Assembly (NCBI RefSeq): GCF_004364435.1
Contig: NZ_SOCT01000003.1
Location: forward strand, 124,001-188,000
Length of the DNA stretch: 64,000 nt
Direction of reading: 5' to 3'
Source of the DNA: Pseudomonas sp. LP_7_YM
GTDB taxonomy: Bacteria > Pseudomonadota > Gammaproteobacteria > Pseudomonadales > Pseudomonadaceae
This document shows positions 26,988-35,431 of this stretch, in pieces. Below the pieces are notes generated by a model. That model was not told where the DNA came from and ran no database searches. It worked only from the letters and a program-made list of their open reading frames with translations. The position numbers were made by a program, and so were the translations under genes. Each line of letters opens with the position of its first letter. The first letter of the stretch is position 1.

Positions 26988-28733
26988 ATGGCAACAACGA
27001 AACGGAGTACCACGACTCCGAAAGGCTTCGACTGGACAGGTGTAGCCTGGCTGTTTTTATTCTTCTGGTATTTCTCCGGTATTACTCAGTTATTGATTCA
27101 GCTCACCGGTATCACAGGCTTCTCGGGCTTTCGCCAAGCGTTCGTGATGAGCGGCATCTGGCTTGCGCCCATGTTGATATTCCCCGCCAAAACCCGAATT
27201 ATGGCGGCCGTGATCGGGGTGGTGCTGTGGGCATGCTCCATGGCCAGCCTGGGCTACTTTTTCATCTATCAGCAGGAGTTTTCCCAGAGCGTCATCTTCA
27301 TCATGTTCGAGTCGAACATCTCTGAAGCGGGCGAGTACATGACCCAGTACTTCGCTTGGTGGATCGTGCTGGCGTTTATCGCTCACACTGCCTTTGCGAT
27401 CTTTCTGTGGACCCGTCTGCGCCCGGTGTACATGCCCCGGGGCCGAGCCTGGGTGGTCGCCTCGGCGCTGCTGGTCGCCATCATTGGCTATCCGCTGGCC
27501 AAGCAGATAGCGCGTAACGACACCGTAGAAGCGGGCCTTGAAGGTTTCGAGTCGCGTATCGAAACCACGGTGCCGTGGCAGATGGTGGTGGCCTACCATC
27601 GCTACACCCAGCAACTGGACAGCATGCAGGACATGCTGACGACCTCCAGCAATATCCCGCCACTGAAAAACCTCAAGGATCAACAGGCAGGACTGCCCAC
27701 CACGCTGGTGCTGGTGATCGGCGAGTCGACCAATAGAGGACGCATGCATCTTTATGGTTATCCGCGGCAGACCACGCCAAACCTGGACGCCATGAAAGAC
27801 CAGCTGCAGGTGTTCAACAACGTCATCACTCCCCGCCCCTACACCATCGAGGCGCTGCAACAGGTACTGACGTTCGCCGACGAAGAAAACCCGGACCTGT
27901 ACCTCAAGACGCCGTCCATCGTCAGCGTGATGAAACAGGCGGGCTACAAGACGTTCTGGATCACCAACCAGCAGACGATGACCAAACGCAACACCATGCT
28001 CACCACGTTCTCTGAACAAGCGGATGAACAGGTGTACCTGAACAACAATCGTAACCAGAACGCTCGTCAGTTCGACGGCGATGTTCTGGAGCCGTTTGCC
28101 AAAGCCTTGACCGATGCTGCGCCACGCAAGTTGATCGTCGTGCATCTACTGGGCACGCACATGGCGTACCAGTATCGGTATCCCGAGCAGTACGATAAGT
28201 TCACCGGCCGTGAAGGCGTACCGGCGGCAATCGATGACAGCAAGCTGCAGATGTACAACAGCTATGACAATGCCGTGCTCTATAACGACTTTGTGGTATC
28301 GAGCCTGATCAAGACTTACAGCAAGGCCGATCCCAACGGCTTTCTGCTGTACCTGTCCGACCACGGTGAGGACGTGTACGACTCCGCCGGGCACAGCACG
28401 CTGGGCCGTAATGAGGCCAAACCGACGATTCCGATGTACACCGTGCCGTTCATCGTTTATGCCTCACCCAAATGGCGGGAAACGCATGACTGGAACTTCG
28501 ACAGCATTCGCGATCGCCCGTACAGCAGCTCCACTCTGATCCACACGTGGGCGCAGCTTGCCGGGCTGAGCTTCGACGAACTCGACACTACCAAGAGTAT
28601 GGTCAGTCTGGATTTCAAGGCGCGCCCCAGAATGATCGGCGACCCTTATGCGCAGAAAGGCCTGAGTGATTTCGCGGTGATGGAGAAGATTGCCAGGCAA
28701 CCTGGCGCGGCGCCTGAAGTCGCCAGACGGTAG
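26988..28733 (+). CDS. cptA: Phosphoethanolamine transferase, CptA-like
   Basis: This inner-membrane enzyme should add phosphoethanolamine to the LPS core or lipid A. It is 581 aa. The first ~200 residues hold about five transmembrane helices (WLFLFFWYFSGITQLL, AVIGVVLWACSM, WWIVLAFIAHTAF). The periplasmic sulfatase-fold domain starts near 240 with VLVIGESTNRGRMHLYGY (the Thr is the nucleophile) and has the zinc-binding SDHGEDVYD. FVMSGIWLAP and the domain length match CptA (heptose modification) better than EptA, but the two are close. The end has a strong terminator. No PmrAB or ColRS box is seen. Confidence 0.82.
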   Translation: MATTKRSTTTPKGFDWTGVAWLFLFFWYFSGITQLLIQLTGITGFSGFRQAFVMSGIWLAPMLIFPAKTRIMAAVIGVVLWACSMASLGYFFIYQQEFSQSVIFIMFESNISEAGEYMTQYFAWWIVLAFIAHTAFAIFLWTRLRPVYMPRGRAWVVASALLVAIIGYPLAKQIARNDTVEAGLEGFESRIETTVPWQMVVAYHRYTQQLDSMQDMLTTSSNIPPLKNLKDQQAGLPTTLVLVIGESTNRGRMHLYGYPRQTTPNLDAMKDQLQVFNNVITPRPYTIEALQQVLTFADEENPDLYLKTPSIVSVMKQAGYKTFWITNQQTMTKRNTMLTTFSEQADEQVYLNNNRNQNARQFDGDVLEPFAKALTDAAPRKLIVVHLLGTHMAYQYRYPEQYDKFTGREGVPAAIDDSKLQMYNSYDNAVLYNDFVVSSLIKTYSKADPNGFLLYLSDHGEDVYDSAGHSTLGRNEAKPTIPMYTVPFIVYASPKWRETHDWNFDSIRDRPYSSSTLIHTWAQLAGLSFDELDTTKSMVSLDFKARPRMIGDPYAQKGLSDFAVMEKIARQPGAAPEVARR

Positions 28734-28757
28734 CGCTGTGCGTCCTGCGTTGTAGAG

Positions 28758-28787
28758 AAACGGCCTGCGCAATGCAGGCCGTTTTTT
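28758..28787 (+). terminator. Rho-independent terminator after cptA
   Basis: AACGGCCTGC and GCAGGCCGTT form a 10-bp stem around a 5-base loop, followed by a run of seven T. Confidence 0.92.
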
Positions 28788-28850
28788 TCGTGATGTGTTA
28801 GCCGCGCCGGCTTGGCCACGACGCAGTCATCGTCCCCCCGGCGTTTTCTG

Positions 28851-29342
28851 TTAAAGCGCCTTCTGCCAGAACAGGGCGCGACCCATCTGCGGGTCGAGCT
28901 GATAATCGGAAAAGCCGAGTTTGCGATACGCACCTTGTGCGACTGCATTGCCTTCCAGCACTTCCAGGGTCATCTTGCAGCAGCCGCGCTGGCGTGCGAT
29001 TTCTTCGACCTTGCCCAGCATCTTTTGGCTGATGCCCTGCCCGCGTGCCGAGGCAATAACCACCACGTCGTGAATGTTCACCAGCGGGCGACAGGCAAAG
29101 GTTGAAAAACCCTCAAAGCAATTGACCAGCCCCACGGGCTCACCGGCAATGAAGGCAAGGACACTGAAAGCGTGAGGTCGCTTGGCAAGCTCCTTAGCCA
29201 GTTGCTGACGAGTGTCCATCGACAGCGGTTCGCCGCCACCCATGGCATCAGTGGCGTATTGATCGAGCAGAAAACCGATGGCTTCAGCGTGAACCGGATT
29301 GCTATAGCTGGCTTGCAGGACCAGCACCTCTGGGGCTTGCAT
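28851..29342 (-). CDS. GNAT family N-acetyltransferase
   Basis: The product is 163 aa, a single GNAT fold. The acetyl-CoA pyrophosphate loop is in ASARGQGISQKML (R/Q-x-x-G-x-G/A), preceded by the beta-4 strand LVNIHDVVVI. The C-terminal ECLEGNAVAQGAYRKLGF-type segment (LEVLEGNAVAQGAYRKLGF) is typical. The acceptor substrate is unknown. It stands alone, converging on cptA. The ATG at 29342 is the first of the family-like N-terminus. Confidence 0.85.
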   Translation of the reverse strand: MQAPEVLVLQASYSNPVHAEAIGFLLDQYATDAMGGGEPLSMDTRQQLAKELAKRPHAFSVLAFIAGEPVGLVNCFEGFSTFACRPLVNIHDVVVIASARGQGISQKMLGKVEEIARQRGCCKMTLEVLEGNAVAQGAYRKLGFSDYQLDPQMGRALFWQKAL

Positions 29343-29943
29343 TGACTTCCTCTACTACAAGGGAGGGGGAACAGGCAACGGACTGAAGAGACCGTTTGCC
29401 ACGTGCCGAGGATTCTACCGTGGAGCGCAACAAAATTTCCCGGTACAGAAGCAGGATATTTCCTGGCAGGCATGCGTTTTGAGCTGAACTGCACCTGAAA
29501 AGGCAATGAACAAGCATTGTGTTCAATTCGCCACATAACACATCTGCAAAGCGGAACTACCGGGTTTAACCTCGCTGATTGTCGAACAATCCGACCAGCG
29601 GTCAGTGGCCTCTAACAGCTCTTATGCCTGCTCCGAAACGGCGCAACTGGCGGTCGTGGGCCATCTGTAGTGGCAGGATCGATTTCCTACAAACTGTTGC
29701 CATGAAGCACGTCAGAGTTTTCTCAAGAAAAAGTCGAAACTTCTACAAATGCCCTGGGTCAGCTGTTTAGAGCGCCTATGCTGTTGCATGACAGTCGAAT
29801 AGAGGCCGCTTCCACCCTGTCCTTTCTCATGCATTCGGTAAATAGGTATCGATCTTGCGTAGGTCTTGTGTGCCTGGCCATAGGAAATGGCCGATTACCC
29901 ATCAAGTGCTGTATCAACACTGTGTATCGAATTGGAGAAAACG
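29343..29943. promoter_or_regulatory. Intergenic region upstream of the glgA operon
   Basis: This 601-base gap has no supported gene. The frame at 29579-29770 lacks a ribosome site and protein-like composition. It contains the palindrome GATTGT-CGA-ACAATC (29577-29591). The glgA ribosome site TTGGAG is at 29933-29938. It is long enough to hold osmotic-stress (AlgU/RpoS) promoters expected for trehalose genes, but I cannot point to a matching consensus. Confidence 0.4.
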
Positions 29944-31530
29944 ATGATTAGTGCCGCTGTCAAAACCCAGAAGGGAGAGAGTTTTAATCAGCCGGCCAGC
30001 GAGCTGACCCATCTGCCGGGCTTTGCAACGACGAGCGCACCTCGGCTACAACTGCCCCCTGTACAACCAGGCATGTCCATGGCGAACCGGAAAAAAATCC
30101 TGTTCGTAACCTCGGAGATGGCCGATCTGGTGAAAACCGGCGGTCTGGGTGATGTGTCTGCAGCATTGCCGCGCGCCATGCGCCACCTGCACGATGTCCG
30201 CGTGCTGATTCCGGGCTACCCGCAAGTCATCAATAGCGGCAACCCGATTCACATCATCAATGAACTGACCGGGTACGCTGCGCTGCCACCGTGCAAGATC
30301 GGTCGTATGGACATGAAAGACGGCTTGGTCATCTATGTGCTGATCTGTCCCGAATTGTATGAACGTGAAGGCACGCCCTACGGCGATAATCAAGGCCGTG
30401 ACTGGTCCGACAACCATATCCGTTTCGCTCGCCTGGGCCTCGCAGCCGCGGACTTTGCGGCAGGCGCGGTGAAAACCCAATGGTGCCCGGAACTGGTGCA
30501 CGCTCACGATTGGCCTGCGGGCCTGGCGCCTGCCTACATGAAATGGCGCGGTCAGAGCACGCCCAGCATTTTCACCATCCATAACCTTGCTTATCAGGGT
30601 TTCGTCAGCACCGCATCGAGCCGCGAGCTGGGGATTCCCGATTCGGCGCTAAGTCCCGAAGGCATGGAGTTTTACGGCAAGCTTTCCTTCATCAAGGCCG
30701 GTATGGCCTATGCCAGCCACATTACTACCGTCAGTGCGACCTACGCCAAGGAGATCACCACTGCTGACTTCGGCTGCGGGCTGGAAGGCTTCCTGCAAAG
30801 CAAAGCCATTGTGGGTAAGCTCAGCGGCATCCCCAACGGCATCGACGAAAGCTGGGATGCCGCGACTGACGACCACCTCATTTGCCGTTTCGCGCCCAAT
30901 GAATGGACCCGCAAGGAAATCAACGCCGACTACGTGCGCGAATTATTCGAGCTCGAGCCTTCCACCGGCCCGTTGTTCGCTGTGGTGTCGCGCCTGGTGT
31001 ATCAAAAGGGTCTGGACCTGACCATCGGCGTTGCCGAGCATATCGTCAACAAAGGCGGGCAGATTGCAATTATCGGCCGTGGCGAGCCTGACGAAGAGGA
31101 CGCCATGCGCGCCCTCGCCTCCCGCTTCCCCGGCCAGGTCAGCGTGCGGGTTGGCTTCAACGAGACCGACGCACGCCGCATGTTTGCAGGCAGTGACTTC
31201 CTGTTGATGCCCTCACGCTACGAGCCCTGCGGCCTGAGCCAGATGTACGCCCAGCGTTTCGGTTCGCTGCCTGTGGCCCGTCGTACCGGGGGCCTGGCCG
31301 ACACCATCGAGGATGGCTGCACGGGTTTTCTGTTCGACGAATCGACCGTTGAGAGCTACGCCGAAGCCCTGACCCGCGCATTCAACGTTTTCGCCAACCC
31401 TGCGCTGCTCAACGCCATGCGCTGCCGCGCCATGGCTGCGCCGTTCGACTGGCATAAAGCAGTAGAACCCTATGCCGATCTTTATCAGCAACTGTTGAAG
31501 AAGAACCTGGGCGCTGCACTGCATTACTGA
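29944..31530 (+). CDS. glgA: Glycogen/alpha-glucan synthase
   Basis: This GT5 enzyme extends an alpha-1,4-glucan from a nucleotide glucose (ADP-glucose in the family). It is 528 aa. The donor-binding KTGGLGDVSAALPRAM lies near residue 62, after an extension of about 45 residues not found in E. coli GlgA. Other GT5/GT-B motifs are VHAHDWPAGLAP, GLEGFLQSK, IPNGID, SRLVYQKGLDL and MPSRYEPCGLSQMYA with the catalytic Glu. ATG 29944 has GGAG eight bases upstream. It starts the treZ-malQ-treY run. No glgC (ADP-glucose supply) is in the window. Confidence 0.94.
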   Translation: MISAAVKTQKGESFNQPASELTHLPGFATTSAPRLQLPPVQPGMSMANRKKILFVTSEMADLVKTGGLGDVSAALPRAMRHLHDVRVLIPGYPQVINSGNPIHIINELTGYAALPPCKIGRMDMKDGLVIYVLICPELYEREGTPYGDNQGRDWSDNHIRFARLGLAAADFAAGAVKTQWCPELVHAHDWPAGLAPAYMKWRGQSTPSIFTIHNLAYQGFVSTASSRELGIPDSALSPEGMEFYGKLSFIKAGMAYASHITTVSATYAKEITTADFGCGLEGFLQSKAIVGKLSGIPNGIDESWDAATDDHLICRFAPNEWTRKEINADYVRELFELEPSTGPLFAVVSRLVYQKGLDLTIGVAEHIVNKGGQIAIIGRGEPDEEDAMRALASRFPGQVSVRVGFNETDARRMFAGSDFLLMPSRYEPCGLSQMYAQRFGSLPVARRTGGLADTIEDGCTGFLFDESTVESYAEALTRAFNVFANPALLNAMRCRAMAAPFDWHKAVEPYADLYQQLLKKNLGAALHY

Positions 31531-31557
31531 TTGATGACTGAAATAAAGGGGTAACGG

Positions 31558-33372
31558 ATGCCTTCGCGCACGGATAATAACTGGCGCCACGGCGCCGTCC
31601 TGCTGGATTCCGAACACACCCGGTTTGCCCTCTGGGCACCGGATGCGGACTACGTAAATATCGAGCTGGAGAACGGGGCCTCACATGCCCTGTTGCCCCA
31701 GGAAGACGGCTGGTTCGTTCTGGAAACAGCCGCCCCGGTCGGTTCGCACTATCGCTATAAAATCAACCATGAACTGAGCGTGCCTGACCCGGCTTCCCGG
31801 GCTCAGGTCAGCGACGTACATGGCTACGGTGTGGTCGTCGACCCCGACGCCTACCCATGGCAGCACAATGCGTGGCTAGGACGGCCTTGGGCCGAAGCGG
31901 TTGTCTACGAGCTGCATGTTGGCACCCTGGGCGGTTTTGCAGGTGTCGAGCAACATCTGCAACACCTTGTAGACACCGGCGTAACCGCCATTGAGTTGAT
32001 GCCCATCGCGCAATTTCCCGGCAACCGCAACTGGGGCTACGATGGCGTCTTGCCTTACGCGCCTCAGTCCTCCTATGGCACTCCGGAGCAGCTCAAGCAC
32101 CTGATCGACACGGCCCACGGCCTGGGTCTGGCGGTCATCCTTGATGTGGTCTACAACCACTTCGGCCCGGACGGCAACTACCTGGGCGCTTACGCCAAGC
32201 ATTTCTTTCGCAGCGACAAGAAAACCCCTTGGGGTGACGCCATCGATTTTCGCCGTCGCGAGGTGCGCGACTTCTTCATCGACAACACGTTGATGTGGCT
32301 GCTGGAATACCGCTTCGACGGTCTGCGCTTTGATGCTGTGCACGCCATTGAAGATCCAACTTTCCTTAAGGAACTGGCAGAACGTGTGCGGCAACAGACG
32401 CCAACCGGGCGTCATATCTGGTTGATGCTGGAAAACGAGTTCAACGAAGCTCATCGTCTGGAGAAACACTACGACGCTCAGTGGAATGACGACGGGCATA
32501 ACACCTTGCACGTATTGCTGACCGGGGAAACCGACGCCTACTACACGGATTTCGCCCAGCAGCCGACGCACAAGCTGGCGCGTCTGCTTGGCGAGGGATT
32601 TGTCTACCAGGGTGAGTCGACCCGCCACGGCCATAAGCGGGGCGAGCCCAGTGCTCATCTGTCGCCGACTTCCTTCGTACTGTTCCTGCAGAACCACGAT
32701 CAGATCGGCAACCGTGCATTGGGTGAGCGCCTTGCACAATTATGCCCACCGGCTGCATTGCGGGCTGCCACTGCGCTGCTGCTGTTGTCGCCGATGATTC
32801 CGCTGATGTTCATGGGCGACGAGTGGGGTGCCAGTGAGCCGTTTCTCTTCTTCACTGACTTCCATGACGATCTGGCAGACGCGGTGCGTGAAGGTCGTCG
32901 TGGCGAGTTTGCCGATTTCGCGGCATTCGCCGACCCGGCCAAGCGCGAACTCATTCCCGACCCGAATGCGCTGCAGACCTTCGACGCTTCGCGACCTGCG
33001 TTCGATGCGCTGCTTCTGGAAACCGACAAGGGCCAGGACCACCGCAGCTGGCTGACGCTGTACAAGGAACTGCTGCAGATCCGTCGCGAGCAGATCGTCC
33101 CCCGTCTTGGCAGCAGCCAGGCACTGGGCGCACAGGTGCTGGCCGAAAAAGCGGTGAGCGCCAGTTGGCAGATGGGCGACGGCCATATCCTGCGCATCGA
33201 TCTGAATCTCAGCGAACACGCCGTGCAGATCGACGAGCACAGCGTCCAGCAGGTCCTGTATGAGTCCCATCCAAAATCGGCAGAACTTTCCCAACACGGC
33301 AACCTCAATCCATACACGGCCATTGTCAGCCTGATATCGAGTGACGTTGTGGAGGAACAGGATGAGCAATGA
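31558..33372 (+). CDS. treZ: Malto-oligosyltrehalose trehalohydrolase
   Basis: TreZ cuts free trehalose off maltooligosyl-trehalose made by TreY. It is 604 aa, a GH13 enzyme with an N-terminal beta domain (FALWAPDADYVNIEL). Active-site parts are GVTAIELMPIAQFPG, VILDVVYNHFGPDG, FDGLRFDAVHAI (Asp nucleophile), LMLENEFNEAH (acid/base Glu) and FLQNHDQIGNRALG. These fit TreZ rather than the branching enzyme GlgB. It starts 27 bases after glgA and its 3' end overlaps malQ by 11 bases, so translation is coupled. It acts in the cytoplasm. Confidence 0.93.
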   Translation: MPSRTDNNWRHGAVLLDSEHTRFALWAPDADYVNIELENGASHALLPQEDGWFVLETAAPVGSHYRYKINHELSVPDPASRAQVSDVHGYGVVVDPDAYPWQHNAWLGRPWAEAVVYELHVGTLGGFAGVEQHLQHLVDTGVTAIELMPIAQFPGNRNWGYDGVLPYAPQSSYGTPEQLKHLIDTAHGLGLAVILDVVYNHFGPDGNYLGAYAKHFFRSDKKTPWGDAIDFRRREVRDFFIDNTLMWLLEYRFDGLRFDAVHAIEDPTFLKELAERVRQQTPTGRHIWLMLENEFNEAHRLEKHYDAQWNDDGHNTLHVLLTGETDAYYTDFAQQPTHKLARLLGEGFVYQGESTRHGHKRGEPSAHLSPTSFVLFLQNHDQIGNRALGERLAQLCPPAALRAATALLLLSPMIPLMFMGDEWGASEPFLFFTDFHDDLADAVREGRRGEFADFAAFADPAKRELIPDPNALQTFDASRPAFDALLLETDKGQDHRSWLTLYKELLQIRREQIVPRLGSSQALGAQVLAEKAVSASWQMGDGHILRIDLNLSEHAVQIDEHSVQQVLYESHPKSAELSQHGNLNPYTAIVSLISSDVVEEQDEQ

Positions 33373-35431
33373 GCAACTGGAGATGCTGGCCGCCGAAGCT
33401 GGATTATCCGTCGACTGGAAAGACGCCAACGCAAAACCGCAACGAGTCAGTCCTGAAGTATTACGCAAGGTTCTCGCCGGCCTTGGCCACAGCGCCGACA
33501 CCGATGAGCAGATAGCGGCAAGCCTCAAGCAGTTGCAGGACCAGAGTCTTTCGACCACGCCCCCGCCTCTGCTGACGGTCGATCATGGCAGCAACCTCGA
33601 TCTGTCCGCCTGGTTCAAACCCAAGACGCCGTTCGTACTGGAACTGGAGGACGGCTCGCGCCTGGACGCAAAACTAACGGCCAAGGCAGAGCTGCCTGCG
33701 CTGGCCACAGTGGGTTATCAGCAGTTGGCTATCGATGGTCAGCATCTGACCATCGCCGTAGCGCCCAAGACCGCCTACACCCTAGGCTCGGCCACCGGCG
33801 TTAGCGTACCCCGCACATGGGGCCTGACCCTGCAGCTGTATTACCTGCGTCGCGAAGGCGATGGCGGGTTTGGCGATACCCAGGCGCTGGAAACCTTTGC
33901 CCGTGCCGCAGGCGAGCGCGGCGCGGAGGCAATCGCCATCAGCCCGGTGCACGCCATGTTCTCCAATGACAGCGAGCGCTTCAGCCCTTACTCGCCGTCC
34001 AGTCGCCTGTTTCTTAATGCGCTGTACGCCGCACCCGGAGCCATTCTCGGGGAACGCGCAGTGCATATGGCTATCGATGAAACCGGTCTGGCCGATGAGC
34101 TCACACGCCTGGAGGCGCTGCCGCTGATCGACTGGCCGGCAGCCGCAGCCGCCAAGTGGAAGCTCTATCGCGCGCTGTACGCCGCTTTCGTTGCCAGCAG
34201 TCATCCGTTGCACGAAGACTTCAATAGCTTCCGCCATGCAGGTGGTCAAGCGCTGGAAAACCATTGCCGTTTCGAGGCCCTGCGCGACGAGAGCGAAACG
34301 CTGGGCATCGGTGGTAACTGGCACGAATGGCCGGAGCCCTTCAAGGACCCACGCAGCCAGGTGATCGACGAATTCGCTGCCGCGCATGGCAAGCAGATCG
34401 GTTTTCACGCCTTCGCCCAATGGTTGGTCGCGCGAGGCCTTGAACGCGCCCAGACAGCGGCCCGGGGCAGTGGCATGAGCATCGGCCTGATCGGCGATCT
34501 GGCGGTAGGCGCCGATGGTGCTGGCAGTCAGGCCTGGAGCCGTCAGGATGAGCTGCTGTCGGCGCTGACTGTCGGTGCGCCACCGGACATTCTCAATCGT
34601 TCGGGACAAAGCTGGGGCATTTCGGCGTTCTCGCCCACGGGCCTTAAGCGCAATGGCTTCCGGGCATTCATTGAGATGCTGCGCGCCAACTTCGCTCATG
34701 CAGGCGGCCTGCGGATCGACCACGTAATGGGCCTGCAGCGCCTTTGGGTGGTGCCCTTGGGCTCACCGGCCAATGAAGGCGCTTATCTGAACTTCCCGCT
34801 GGATGACATGCTGCGCCTGCTGTGCCTGGAATCCTGGCGCCACAAGGCCGTGGTATTGGGTGAGGACTTGGGCACGGTACCGGAAGGCTTGCACGAGAAG
34901 CTCTCGACCCGAGGAATTCTAGGCATGCGCGTGCTGTTGTTCGAACAGGACAACGCTCAGTTCAAGCCGATCATCAAATGGTCCGATGACGCATTGGCGA
35001 CCACCAGCACCCATGACCTGCCCACCTTGAGCGGCTGGCTCAGTGAGCTGGACATCGATTGGAATAAAACCCTCGGCCACATCGACGCCGACACCGAGCG
35101 CCAGTGGCGTGAAGGTCGTGAACGCGAACGTCGGGGCCTGCGTGCCGCGCTGCGGCAGAGCTATGGCGAGGATGCGATCAGCGACAGCGACGTTATCGAC
35201 GGCAGCGTGCGCTACCTTGGCCATACCCGCGCGCCGCTGGTGCTGCTACCCATCGAAGATGCGCTGGGCATCGAAGAGCAAGCCAACTTTCCGGGCACTA
35301 TCGACAGCCATCCCAACTGGCGTCGCCGACTGTCCGGCGACTGTGCTCGCCTGCTGGACAACGCTAACGCGGCGCGTCGTCTGGAAATACTGGCCGCAGC
35401 ACGCCAACAAGCCGCAGAGCGTGATCAATGA
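33362..35431 (+). CDS. malQ: 4-alpha-glucanotransferase (amylomaltase)
   Basis: This GH77 enzyme moves alpha-1,4-glucan segments between chains and releases glucose. It is 689 aa, with an N-terminal extension before the barrel, as in E. coli MalQ. The barrel has WGLTLQLYYLRREGDGGFGD, AIAISPVHAMFSNDSERFSPYSPSSRLFLN (read as linked short motifs SPVHAMF and SPYSPSSRLFLN), GLRIDHVMGLQRLW (nucleophile Asp), LGEDLGTVPEGL (Glu) and TSTHDLPTLSGW. ATG 33362 lies inside the treZ end, and TTG 33341 is less likely. Here it probably resizes glucans so that TreY has substrates longer than maltotriose. Confidence 0.92.
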   Translation: MSNEQLEMLAAEAGLSVDWKDANAKPQRVSPEVLRKVLAGLGHSADTDEQIAASLKQLQDQSLSTTPPPLLTVDHGSNLDLSAWFKPKTPFVLELEDGSRLDAKLTAKAELPALATVGYQQLAIDGQHLTIAVAPKTAYTLGSATGVSVPRTWGLTLQLYYLRREGDGGFGDTQALETFARAAGERGAEAIAISPVHAMFSNDSERFSPYSPSSRLFLNALYAAPGAILGERAVHMAIDETGLADELTRLEALPLIDWPAAAAAKWKLYRALYAAFVASSHPLHEDFNSFRHAGGQALENHCRFEALRDESETLGIGGNWHEWPEPFKDPRSQVIDEFAAAHGKQIGFHAFAQWLVARGLERAQTAARGSGMSIGLIGDLAVGADGAGSQAWSRQDELLSALTVGAPPDILNRSGQSWGISAFSPTGLKRNGFRAFIEMLRANFAHAGGLRIDHVMGLQRLWVVPLGSPANEGAYLNFPLDDMLRLLCLESWRHKAVVLGEDLGTVPEGLHEKLSTRGILGMRVLLFEQDNAQFKPIIKWSDDALATTSTHDLPTLSGWLSELDIDWNKTLGHIDADTERQWREGRERERRGLRAALRQSYGEDAISDSDVIDGSVRYLGHTRAPLVLLPIEDALGIEEQANFPGTIDSHPNWRRRLSGDCARLLDNANAARRLEILAAARQQAAERDQ

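Noticed and set aside
29579..29770. A 63-aa open frame before glgA
   Set aside because: No ribosome site and Arg/Lys-rich random composition.
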